Positions 34,390-41,767 of a stretch of 48,957 nt of DNA are shown here, piece after piece (the first letter of the stretch is position 1; each line of letters opens with the position of its first letter). The stretch comes from Nitrosovibrio sp. Nv4 (GTDB taxonomy: Bacteria; Pseudomonadota; Alphaproteobacteria; Acetobacterales; Acetobacteraceae). Both the position numbers and the translations under genes were made by a program. Where the stretch lies: the NCBI GenBank assembly GCA_943330455.2, contig CALQHT020000006.1, positions 1-48,957 of the forward strand, given 5' to 3'. The notes beneath the pieces are model-generated. The model worked only from the letters and a program-made list of their open reading frames with translations, was not told the origin of the DNA and did no database searches.

Positions 34390-35022
34390 TCAAACCGCCG
34401 GAGCGACCACCTCCACGCCGGCCATCTGCAACGCCAGAGCGGCCATGTGCCCGCCCATCTCGTCTAACGTCAGGCGTCCGCCCGGCCGGTGCCATGTATA
34501 GGCCCAACTGATCATGCCGCCGATGGCCAGCGACGCCAGGTTCACATCGCCCAGCCGGAACTCCCCGCTATCCACGCCATCTTGCAGCAGGCTGGACAGG
34601 ACCCGATCGAACTGCTTGCGCAGGACGTTAATTTCGTCCAGCGCGGACTTGGTCAGGTTCTTTTCCTCACGGAAATAAATGGCGATATTGGGTTGGCGTT
34701 GCAGCACCACTTTCGTGAAGCCGGAGACCGCCTTGGACAGCCGTTCGGTGGCGGTGCCCGGCTGTTCGGACGCACCGGTGACAGCCGCGAGAGACATCTC
34801 GATGGTGGGTTTGCACAAGGCCGCCAGCAGATCGACCTTGCTGCGAAAATGCGTATAGATGAAGGGCTTGGTGACCCCAAGCTCCGCCGCGATATCGTCA
34901 AGCGTCGTCCCGTTGAAGCCGCGCGCGTAAAAGAGCTTCACGGCTTCTTCCAGGATTCGCTCACGCTTGAAGGCCAGAATCTCGTCGCGCATGCGCTGTG
35001 CCAAGACAGTTGAATTATCCAT
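34390..35022 (-). CDS. TetR-family transcriptional regulator, 210 aa
   Basis: A dimeric repressor with an N-terminal TetR helix-turn-helix: RERILEEAVKLFYARGFNGT, then DDIAAELGVTKPFIYTHFRS (about residues 19-58). The C-terminal ligand domain starts near residue 70 and contains NIAIYFREEKNLT. I start it at the ATG at 35022, since further upstream the frame runs through the operator. It is divergent from the SDR gene. The spacer holds a perfect TACC-type dyad, so the regulator very likely controls itself and the dehydrogenase. The inducer is unknown. Confidence 0.93.
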   Translation of the reverse strand: MDNSTVLAQRMRDEILAFKRERILEEAVKLFYARGFNGTTLDDIAAELGVTKPFIYTHFRSKVDLLAALCKPTIEMSLAAVTGASEQPGTATERLSKAVSGFTKVVLQRQPNIAIYFREEKNLTKSALDEINVLRKQFDRVLSSLLQDGVDSGEFRLGDVNLASLAIGGMISWAYTWHRPGGRLTLDEMGGHMAALALQMAGVEVVAPAV

Positions 35023-35050
35023 GCTACCGCTACCCTGGCTGGATTGAAAG

Positions 35051-35066
35051 CCTACCAACTGGTAGG
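35051..35066. promoter_or_regulatory. TetR-type operator between the regulator and SDR genes
   Basis: CCTACCA-AC-TGGTAGG is a perfect 7-bp inverted repeat with a 2-base centre, located between the divergent TetR and SDR starts (29 bases from the former and 33 from the latter). Its half-site TACCAA/GGTA resembles that of the operator near 47430. Confidence 0.75.
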
Positions 35067-35098
35067 TGGTGGCTCGATTCAAACAATGGGAGAAAACG

Positions 35099-35866
35099 AT
35101 GGCAGGCATGTTGGACGGCAAGTCGGCGCTGATCACCGGTGGTGGCGGTGGAATCGGTCGCGCCACGGCGCTGATTTTCGCGCGAGAAGGTGCCAGGTTG
35201 GCCATTGCCGATGCTTCCGAGGACGCGGCGCGGGAGACGGTGGCCCAGGTCAACGCGGCCGGCGGTCAGGCCATGTCGCTGTCCGGCGACGTGACCGAAA
35301 GTGCCGCGGTCCAAGCCATGATCAAGGCCGTGGTCAGCGCCTATGGTCGGCTCGACTGCGCCTTCAACAACGCGGGCATCGCGGGTTATCAGGTGGATGC
35401 CGGCGGCAAGCGGACGCATGAATGGGCCGATGAGTCCTTCGACCGCATGATCGCGGTCAATCTGCGTGGCGTCTGGCTGTGCATGAAGCACGAACTGCCG
35501 CAGATGATGGCGCAAGGGGGCGGCAAGATCGTCAATACCGGCTCGATCGCGGGGCTGATCGGCTTGCCGACCTCATCGGCCTATGTCGCGGCCAAGCATG
35601 GTGTGCTGGGTCTGACAAAGACCGCGGCGCTGGAATATGCCACCGACAATATCCGCGTGAACGCCGTCTGCCCCGGTTATATCGAGACCAAGATGACCGA
35701 GGACACCATGCGCCGGCGGGGTGCCGAACTGATGGAGAAAGTGCCGTTCCGCCGCATGGGCAAGCCTGAAGAGATCGGCGAGATGGTCATGTGGCTATGC
35801 AGCGACCGCAGCTCCTATGTCAGCGGCGCCTGCTACAACGTCGATGGCGGCTACATGGCGATCTGA
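35099..35866 (+). CDS. Short-chain dehydrogenase/reductase, 255 aa
   Basis: A classical SDR oxidoreductase using NAD(P)(H) on an alcohol or keto group. The ATG at 35099 has GGGAG nine bases upstream. Cofactor motif ITGGGGGIGRA (12-22); NNAG at 90-93; catalytic S149 (NTGSIAG), Y162 and K166 (SAYVAAKHG), and N121. The acidic residue after strand 2 (ADASEDA) favours NAD. The C-terminus has the usual PGYIETKMTE and SGACYNVDGGYMAI. Substrate unknown. It is controlled presumably by the divergent TetR gene; a long inverted repeat follows its stop. Confidence 0.95.
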   Translation: MAGMLDGKSALITGGGGGIGRATALIFAREGARLAIADASEDAARETVAQVNAAGGQAMSLSGDVTESAAVQAMIKAVVSAYGRLDCAFNNAGIAGYQVDAGGKRTHEWADESFDRMIAVNLRGVWLCMKHELPQMMAQGGGKIVNTGSIAGLIGLPTSSAYVAAKHGVLGLTKTAALEYATDNIRVNAVCPGYIETKMTEDTMRRRGAELMEKVPFRRMGKPEEIGEMVMWLCSDRSSYVSGACYNVDGGYMAI

Positions 35867-35924
35867 GGCGGACGAGGACGGCCCAAGGGTCCAGGCCGCC
35901 GAAGTGTTGGCAGATTTCGGCGAT

Positions 35925-36046
35925 GGAGAAAATTCACCCCCTCCCCTTGCGGGAGGGGGCCGGGGGGAGGGGTGAAACCGCATAAATACTGCCCGAAACC
36001 CCTCCCCCCAACCCCCTCCCGCAAGGGGAGGGGGAGAAATTTCTCC
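35925..36046. repeat. Long inverted repeat, family B copy 1, between convergent genes
   Basis: Arms of about 50 bases: GAGAAAATTCACCCCCTCCC, CTTGCGGGAGGGGG and CGGGGGGAGGGG on the left, and the reverse order ending CAAGGGGAGGGGGAGAAATT on the right. The loop contains GCATAAATACTGC. It lies between the convergent SDR and glycosyltransferase stops and could terminate both transcripts. The same element, in reverse, is at 38304. Confidence 0.88.
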
Positions 36047-36078
36047 AGCCTCTGCCCGACGTCCGAACGCTCGCCGCG

Positions 36079-37302
36079 TCAAACACCCAGCCCCACGCCC
36101 CGCAGCGCCGCCAGCAACGGCTCCGATCCAAAACTTCGTGCGGCCGACAAGCGCGCACGCTCCCCAAGGCCCCGACGCGCCGCTTCGTTGTCGGCGAGGA
36201 ACCGCAGATGCGTCACCGCATCGCCCAGGTCGGGTTCGGCCCAGCTTGCATTGCGATAGACCGACCGGTCGTCATGGGCCGGCACCAGGCGGTAACCGAC
36301 CAAAGCGGCATTGTCCCGGTCCATGTAGTCCATGTTGCCCGACCAACCGGTCGCGATGACGGGTCGTCCCAGCATCATGGCCTCGGCCGGGACCAGACCG
36401 AAGCCTTCGCTGCGATGCAAGGACAGGACGATGTCGCTCGCCGCGGTCAGCGCATGCCGATCCTGGTCCGGCATGGATCGGGTCTCGATGCGGATGTTCG
36501 GAGCCTGCGCGGCCTCGACCAGACGCGCGAAATCGGCGGGCGCGTGATCGGCGTGCAGGACCTTGATCAGCAGCAGCCGGTCCGTACGCTCCCCGAATGC
36601 CATCCGGAAGGCCTGGATAGCGGCCAGGGGGTTCTTGCGCTCAAAGGACGAGGCCAGATTGAACGACATCAGCACGACCACCGCGCTGGCAGGCAGGCCG
36701 AACGCAGCCCGGTCGAGCGGGGCCGGGGTCGGCGGTGCCATCGCGAGGGCCGGCGGCACGACGCGCACGCGCCCTGGCATCAGCGGTTCCAGCGCGGCGG
36801 CGGTGAAGCGCGAGGGCACCCAGATCTCATGCACGAATCCCCGGCCCCCGTGCCATTCGGGCGGGACGACCGGTAACTCCCACGCCCAGTAGCCGATGAT
36901 CCGGCGCCCGCGGGTCAGACCGCGCCCCAGCCGCATCAGGGCCAACGGCAGGAACGGAGCGTTCACATGCACGACCAGTGGCGCGCCGGACGGAGGCGTG
37001 TCCGTTGCGGTAGCGCCCGTCCCCTTGTTGTCGATGGGAGACGGGACATCCAGGCGCCACACCGGCAGGCCGAGGCCATGAACCGCCTGGGCCATCAGGC
37101 GAGCCCCCTCACCCAAGCCGGACGGCTGGGAAAATTCGCCCGCGATCGCCAGCCCGTGTTCGCCCAGGGGTGGTATTCGATCCGGGCGCGGCGCCAACCG
37201 AGACGTTGCCAAGGTGAACGCACGCCGGCGCATATCGGGCGGCAGGCAGCGCCAAACCCTGTGTGCGATCCCGGGCGAGAAACTTGGGGCCAAGTCTGAC
37301 AT
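36079..37302 (-). CDS. Family 4 glycosyltransferase (GT-B), 407 aa
   Basis: A retaining GT-B transferase. Typical GT4 features lie in the C-terminal half: VLMSFNLASSFERKNPLAAI, the SMPDQDRHALTAASDIVLSL strand-helix, and the EX7E motif in RSEGFGLVPAEAM (E, seven residues, E), followed by LGRPVIATGWSGNMDYM. The N-terminal half has AIAGEFSQPSGLGEGARL, a Gly-rich loop, and IIGYWAWELPVVPPEW, a motif often seen in bacterial GT4 proteins that begin with a GE-x-GYG-like loop. Length is normal. Probably surface polysaccharide or protein glycosylation; no partners adjoin it. The ribosome binding site is weak. Confidence 0.9.
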   Translation of the reverse strand: MSDLAPSFSPGIAHRVWRCLPPDMRRRAFTLATSRLAPRPDRIPPLGEHGLAIAGEFSQPSGLGEGARLMAQAVHGLGLPVWRLDVPSPIDNKGTGATATDTPPSGAPLVVHVNAPFLPLALMRLGRGLTRGRRIIGYWAWELPVVPPEWHGGRGFVHEIWVPSRFTAAALEPLMPGRVRVVPPALAMAPPTPAPLDRAAFGLPASAVVVLMSFNLASSFERKNPLAAIQAFRMAFGERTDRLLLIKVLHADHAPADFARLVEAAQAPNIRIETRSMPDQDRHALTAASDIVLSLHRSEGFGLVPAEAMMLGRPVIATGWSGNMDYMDRDNAALVGYRLVPAHDDRSVYRNASWAEPDLGDAVTHLRFLADNEAARRGLGERARLSAARSFGSEPLLAALRGVGLGV

Positions 37303-37444
37303 GACGACGGAGTGTCGCCGCGTGGCCTTAAGAACGGCTTAAGATTTGGCTCTTACCGCTTTATTTGTTGGTAGCCCGAAATTGGAGGCTGACCAGGCCG
37401 CCCGTTATCGATCAAGGGGACCGCACCAATCCGCCGCCGACGCG

Positions 37445-37478
37445 AAAAATCGATTTGCGCCAAAAATCGATTTGCGCC
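37445..37478. repeat. Perfect 17-base tandem direct repeat
   Basis: AAAAATCGATTTGCGCC occurs twice without a gap. The second copy runs into the left arm of the neighbouring inverted repeat. Confidence 0.9.
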
Positions 37479-37669
37479 TCTGTCCAACTCTGTGTGCACT
37501 CGGTGATCTCTGTGTCCCTTGCTTGCTGATGGACCAACGACCATGCGACCCGGCGCCATGATCCGTGAAGCGCCCTGTCCATCCTCGCACTCGGTCGGCC
37601 AAAGAATTTGAACCGCGACAGCAAGGGACACAGAGATCACCGCGTGCACACAGAGTTGCAATGAGGCGC
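37474..37669. repeat. Inverted repeat with 50-base arms, family D
   Basis: The left arm GCGCCTCTGTCCAACTCTGT plus GTGCACTCGGTGATCTCTGT plus GTCCCTTGCT (37474-37523) matches the reverse complement of 37620-37669 with only a few differences. The spacer of 96 bases is unrelated on its two sides. It may be a MITE-like or structural repeat; no coding potential. Confidence 0.85.
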
Positions 37670-37712
37670 ACATCGGCGCTTCGCGTCCCCCGCCACCCAA
37701 CCGCAAGACGCC

Positions 37713-37934
37713 CTATGCGGAGCGGCGGCTGAACACCAGAAGAACGACACCGGCGACCAGGAAGCCGATACCGGCGATGTCCGGAACGGTCACATTATGT
37801 TGTTCCGAAACCGACGCCGTAACCGGGCCCAGATCGATCACCTTCTTCTCGGTCGTATAGGAGAACCGGCCAAACAGCAGGCCGGCGCCGCCAAGGGCGA
37901 TTAGCAGAAGTCCGACTATGGCTATGGGTTTCAT
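37713..37934 (-). CDS. Small two-helix membrane protein (DUF3185-like), 73 aa
   Basis: Starts MKPIAIVGLLLIALGGAGLL, a first transmembrane helix, followed by a short loop RFSYTTEKKVIDLGPVTASV and a second helix GIGFLVAGVVLLVFSRRSA. This order (Lys-Pro start, YTT-KKVIDLGP loop, Pro before helix 2) is that of a widespread small inner-membrane family of unknown function annotated DUF3185 or similar. AAGGAAG precedes the ATG at 37934. It stands alone between repeat-rich spacers. The family name is from memory of the pattern; function unknown. Confidence 0.75.
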   Translation of the reverse strand: MKPIAIVGLLLIALGGAGLLFGRFSYTTEKKVIDLGPVTASVSEQHNVTVPDIAGIGFLVAGVVLLVFSRRSA

Positions 37935-38474
37935 CGCGAATTCTTCCTTTGAATGACTGAGGGAAAACATTAGAGACAACAAGCGACGTTACTGTCGGGC
38001 GCCATCGCGCACCGGCGCCGCCATTGGCGGAATACCGCCACGGACTGGCCGCAAATCGGGGTGATATTGATGTCGCGGCCGCCAGATCGGTCGGTTCGAA
38101 CGCCGCCTTGAATGGGTGGCCAACCGCACCACTCACTGCGAAACGATGTGTTGCGGCGAAGTGGGAAGACCCCAGCCGTAACTCAGTAGATGGGACCGCG
38201 CGCCGCTGGATCAATGGTCAGCGCGTTTACCGGCGGCACGCCGGACCGATTGCCCCTGGAAACCCTACGGCATTCATACATCGCGGGATGGGGTGCTGGC
38301 GGTAGAAAATTCTCCCCCTCCCCTTGCGGGCGGGGGTCGGGGGGAGGGGTTGCACGCAATATTTATGCGCCATCGCCCCTCCCCCCGCCCCCTCCCGCAA
38401 GGGGAGGGGGAGAATTTTCTGCCCTGCCGAGATGTGTGTATGCCGTAGCCTGGAAACGTGCCGCCCGCGGCCGA
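37935..38474. other. Intergenic region with family B repeat and no clear gene
   Basis: About 540 bases between the small membrane protein start and the ABC ATPase stop. The right third is family B copy 2. The left part (37970-38300) has open frames in both directions without ribosome binding sites or family resemblance. Confidence 0.55.
38304..38420. repeat. Long inverted repeat, family B copy 2, reverse orientation
   Basis: AGAAAATTCTCCCCCTCCCC and TTGCGGGCGGGGG on the left face CCCCCTCCCGCAAGGGGAGG and GGGAGAATTTTCT on the right. The loop, read on the minus strand, contains GCATAAATATTGC, nearly identical to the plus-strand loop of copy 1 (GCATAAATACTGC). It follows the second ABC operon and is a plausible terminator for it. 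Confidence 0.88.
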
Positions 38475-39575
38475 CTACACCGCGTAGGCCCAGCAGATTT
38501 CCGGGGGCAGCGCGACAACGATCTCGCTGTCGACGTCATGCCGAGCGGCGCTGCCGACTTCCAGAGCCTCGATCGTGGCGCCGGCGAGGGTCAGTTCGTA
38601 GACCGTCTGGGTGCCCTGGTAGTGGCGCGATGCCACCCGCACCTTGAACCGGTTCGGACCGTCCCCGACCGGCGACAGCCCAACATTGTCCGGCCGCAAC
38701 GCGACCTTCACGGCCGATCCCTCAGACACGCCGTCACCGAGGCGGGCCGTCAGCCGCTCATTGGCCCCCACGGCGATCACCCCGAACGCACCATCCCGAG
38801 ACACCACAGTGCCATCAATGACGTTCGACGCCCCCGTGAACCCCGCCACAAACAAATCCGCCGGCCGATTATAAATCTCGCTCGGCGTATCGAGTTGCAA
38901 CAGCTTGCCGTCCCGCATCACGCCGATGCGATCGCCGAGCACGACAGCCTCGGTCTGGTCATGTGTCACATACAAAGCAGTCAGCCCGACCCGCTTGATG
39001 ATGCGGCGCAGGTCGTCGCGCAGGCGCAGCCGCAACTGCGCGTCGAGGTTGGACAGAGGCTCATCCAGCAACAGAATTTGCGGCTGATAGACCATGCTGC
39101 GAGCCAGAGCGACCCGCTGCATCTGCCCCCCGGACAGTTGCGTCACCGGGCGGTCGGCGTACGACCCCAACTCCACCAGATCCAAGGCCTGTGCGACGGC
39201 CTTGTTCAGTTCGGCCCGCGGCGTGCCTCGTGCCTTCAGCGGATAGGCGACATTCTGGCGCACCGTCATGTGCGGCCACACCGCATAGGACTGGAACACC
39301 ATGCCCAGATTCCGGCTGCGCGGCGGCACCAGCACGCCGGCCTGCGGGTCGGTGTACATCGTCCCACCGATCACGATGCGCCCGGAGGTCGGATGCTCCA
39401 ACCCCGCGACGCAGCGCAAGGTCGTGGTCTTGCCGCAGCCGGACGGCCCCAGCAGCACCACGATCTCCCCCGCGGCAATGGTGAAGGACACATCGTCCAC
39501 GGCGGCCTTGGCCACCGGTGGTTTGCCGGTGGTGAAGACCTTGCGAAGCTGCTCGACGCGGAGTTCGGAGGACAT
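38475..39575 (-). CDS. ABC transporter ATP-binding subunit, PotA/FbpC type, 366 aa
   Basis: The ATPase of the second importer. Walker A LLGPSGCGKTT (41-51), Q-loop VFQSYAVWPHMTV, signature LSGGQMQR (147-154), Walker B ILLLDEP (167-173), D-loop SNLDAQLRLR and switch VTHDQTEAV (H205). The C-terminal 120 residues form a TOBE domain. The ATG at 39575 is one base after the stop of the second receptor gene, so they are coupled. The ATPase type (with VWPH and TOBE) is that of the iron(III)/polyamine/aminoethylphosphonate group. It is the last gene of the operon; an inverted repeat follows. Confidence 0.95.
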   Translation of the reverse strand: MSSELRVEQLRKVFTTGKPPVAKAAVDDVSFTIAAGEIVVLLGPSGCGKTTTLRCVAGLEHPTSGRIVIGGTMYTDPQAGVLVPPRSRNLGMVFQSYAVWPHMTVRQNVAYPLKARGTPRAELNKAVAQALDLVELGSYADRPVTQLSGGQMQRVALARSMVYQPQILLLDEPLSNLDAQLRLRLRDDLRRIIKRVGLTALYVTHDQTEAVVLGDRIGVMRDGKLLQLDTPSEIYNRPADLFVAGFTGASNVIDGTVVSRDGAFGVIAVGANERLTARLGDGVSEGSAVKVALRPDNVGLSPVGDGPNRFKVRVASRHYQGTQTVYELTLAGATIEALEVGSAARHDVDSEIVVALPPEICWAYAV

Positions 39576-39576
39576 G

Positions 39577-40617
39577 TTACTGGCGGTATCCGAAGGCTTT
39601 GTTCCAGTCCTCCAGCCACGGGGCATTGAGCGACTCGAACTGGGCGAAATCAGGGGTCCACAGCTTGTCGGTCTTCGGATCGAAGCCCGGCGGCGCAATG
39701 GGCGGGTTCTTCAGGGAGGTCATGTTGCCCTGGTCGCGCAGGGAATGCTCCTGGCCCTCGTCCGACAGCATCCAATCCATCCACAAGCGCGCGGCATTGG
39801 GATGGCGGGCGGCTTTCGGGATGGCACCGCCATAGGGGATGATCGGGATGCCTTCCTTCGGGTAGACGGCGTCGATCGGCGCGCCGGCCACCTTCTTCGG
39901 ATAGACGATGTTGAAGATCAGCGGCGCCACCAGGATTTCCCCGCGCACGACGGCATCGGACAGCGGCGCGCCGGACGGATACAGCTTGGTCTTGTTGGCG
40001 GCGAGCTTCGGCCAGTAGTCCTCGCCCAGCACCTGACGCTCAAACATCGCGCGGGTCCAGGTGGTGCCACCGGAGGGCGCGATCACCTGGCCGACCTTCC
40101 CGTCGCCCCATTCCGGTTTGGTCAGATCCCACCAGGTCTTCGGCGGGTTCTTCACCAGCTCGGTGTTCCAGGCGATCGACCAGGCGGGCGTGATGGTCGG
40201 CCAGATCTTCGGGGACACCAGGGTGGCCGGCATATAGTCGGCCGCGTTGGGGGGCGCGTAATCGGCGAACAGCTCCTCCAGCGCCTTGACCTGGGCACGA
40301 TCGGAGTGATCCAGAATGTCCGCTTCCAGCTTGTTCTGCGACGCTTCGGTGCGCACGCGGGTGATCAACTGCCCGCCGGACGCGCGCACCATCCGCACCT
40401 TGATGCCCGGAAACCGCTTGTTGAACAGGGTGATCGTGTCCTGCATCACCTCCGGGAAAGCGGCGGTGTACAGCACCAACTCGCCTTCCTTCTTCGCCGC
40501 ATCGACCAACGCGGCCGGCGCCTGGAACGGTTTCGCGGCGCGAGCGGGTCCGTATTTGGCAATCAGGCCAAACGCGGCAAGCGATCCCAGGGCGTAGCGG
40601 CGAGACAGAGTCAACAT
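39577..40617 (-). CDS. ABC transporter substrate-binding protein, paralogue 2, 346 aa
   Basis: A periplasmic receptor of the extracellular iron/organic-anion type (about 340 residues). A Tat-like signal TLSRRYALGSLAAFG opens the protein; AAGGA is the ribosome binding site. Shared blocks with the preceding receptor: ITLFNKRFP, VRASGGQLITRVRTEAS, LFADYAPPNAADYMPATLVS, ELVKNPPK and APSGGTTWTRAMFER. The end is WLEDWNKAFGYRQ. By eye it is about two-thirds identical to its upstream neighbour. The two genes are 14 bases apart, so they arose by tandem duplication and may bind different ligands for one permease. Confidence 0.92.
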   Translation of the reverse strand: MLTLSRRYALGSLAAFGLIAKYGPARAAKPFQAPAALVDAAKKEGELVLYTAAFPEVMQDTITLFNKRFPGIKVRMVRASGGQLITRVRTEASQNKLEADILDHSDRAQVKALEELFADYAPPNAADYMPATLVSPKIWPTITPAWSIAWNTELVKNPPKTWWDLTKPEWGDGKVGQVIAPSGGTTWTRAMFERQVLGEDYWPKLAANKTKLYPSGAPLSDAVVRGEILVAPLIFNIVYPKKVAGAPIDAVYPKEGIPIIPYGGAIPKAARHPNAARLWMDWMLSDEGQEHSLRDQGNMTSLKNPPIAPPGFDPKTDKLWTPDFAQFESLNAPWLEDWNKAFGYRQ

Positions 40618-40631
40618 GCGGTCAAAGGTCC

Positions 40632-41669
40632 TTATTGTCGGTAGCCGTAGGTCTTGTTCCACTCCTCCAGCCACTTGTCACGCAGGGTGTTGAAGGCGGC
40701 GAATTCGGGCAGCCACAGCTTGTGGCGGGTGGCATCGAACATATCGGGCTTCACCGGAGGCGTGGCGAGCGAGGTCAGGTTGCCCTGCTCGCGGATCGAC
40801 TGGCTCTGGCCATCGTCCGACAGCACCCAATCCAGCCAGAGCTTGGCCGCATTGGGATAGCGCGACGATTTCGGGATGCCCGAGCCATAGGGGATCACCG
40901 GGATGCCCTCGGGCGGATAGATCGCCTCGATCGGCGCGCCGTCCCGCTTTTTCGGGAAGGCGGCGTTATGCGTCAGAGGCGCCATCAACACTTCACCACG
41001 GGTGACGCTGTCGGACAAAGGACCGCCGGAGGGGAACAGCTTGGGCTTCGTCGCCGCCTGCCTGACCCAGTAGTCATCGGCCAGGACCATGCGTTCGAAC
41101 ATGATGCGGGTCCAGGTGGTGCCGCCGGACGGGCCGATCACCTGGCCGATGTTGCCGTCGCCGTATTCCGGCTTGCACAAATCCATCCAGTTCTTCGGCG
41201 GGTTCTTCACCAGTTCCGAATTCCAGGCGATGCACCACGAAATCGTGACCGTGGGCCAGAGCTTGGGAGAGACCAGCGCGGCCGGCATGTAATCGGCGGC
41301 ATTGGGCGGCGCATAATCGGCGAACAGCGCCTCCAGTTCCAGCATCTGGCCGCGGTCGGAATGCTCGATCACATCCGCGTCGAGCTTGCCGGCGGCGGCT
41401 TCCGTGCGAACGCGGGTGATCAGTTGGCCCCCGGAGGCTCGGACGAAGCGGACCTTCACGAAGGGGAAGCGCTTGTTGAAGAGGGTGATGACCTCCTGCT
41501 GCACCTCCGGGAAGGTGGCGCTGAACAGGGTGAAGCCGCCTTCCTTGCGGGCGGCGTCGATCAGCGAGCCGGGTGGGTCATACGGCTTGAGGGCGCGGGC
41601 CGGCCCGTAGGCCAGGGTGGCGCCGGTGGCGGCAAGCGATCCAAGAACCTGACGGCGTGTGAACTGCAT
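40632..41669 (-). CDS. ABC transporter substrate-binding protein, paralogue 1, 345 aa
   Basis: Tat signal FTRRQVLGSLAATGATLAYG, then a mature receptor of the same family as its downstream copy. Conserved blocks: FPEVQQEVITLFNKRFPFVK, VRASGGQLITRVRTEA, FADYAPPNAADYMPAALVSP, PSGGTTWTRIMFERMVLADD and the end WLEEWNKTYGYRQ. The differences from paralogue 2 lie in places that may line the pocket, for example SWCIAWNSE against AWSIAWNTE and MAPLTHNAAFP against VAPLIFNIVYP. GGAGGGG is the ribosome binding site. It comes after the fused permease gene with a 98-base gap. Confidence 0.92.
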   Translation of the reverse strand: MQFTRRQVLGSLAATGATLAYGPARALKPYDPPGSLIDAARKEGGFTLFSATFPEVQQEVITLFNKRFPFVKVRFVRASGGQLITRVRTEAAAGKLDADVIEHSDRGQMLELEALFADYAPPNAADYMPAALVSPKLWPTVTISWCIAWNSELVKNPPKNWMDLCKPEYGDGNIGQVIGPSGGTTWTRIMFERMVLADDYWVRQAATKPKLFPSGGPLSDSVTRGEVLMAPLTHNAAFPKKRDGAPIEAIYPPEGIPVIPYGSGIPKSSRYPNAAKLWLDWVLSDDGQSQSIREQGNLTSLATPPVKPDMFDATRHKLWLPEFAAFNTLRDKWLEEWNKTYGYRQ

Positions 41670-41767
41670 CGAGACATCCCCTCCGATGGCGCCGGCGGTT
41701 GGATCGATCGCGAAAGTGCCTCACACACAAAGGCCGGAGGGCGCTTTCTCGCGACGACGTCCGCCGG

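Larger units (their letters stand above)
37303..37712. other. Intergenic region dominated by an inverted repeat
   Basis: About 410 bases before the glycosyltransferase start (minus strand) and after the small membrane protein gene. It holds a 17-base tandem direct repeat and a long inverted repeat (listed separately). No gene is seen. The promoter of the glycosyltransferase gene should be in the first 70 bases. Confidence 0.6.
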
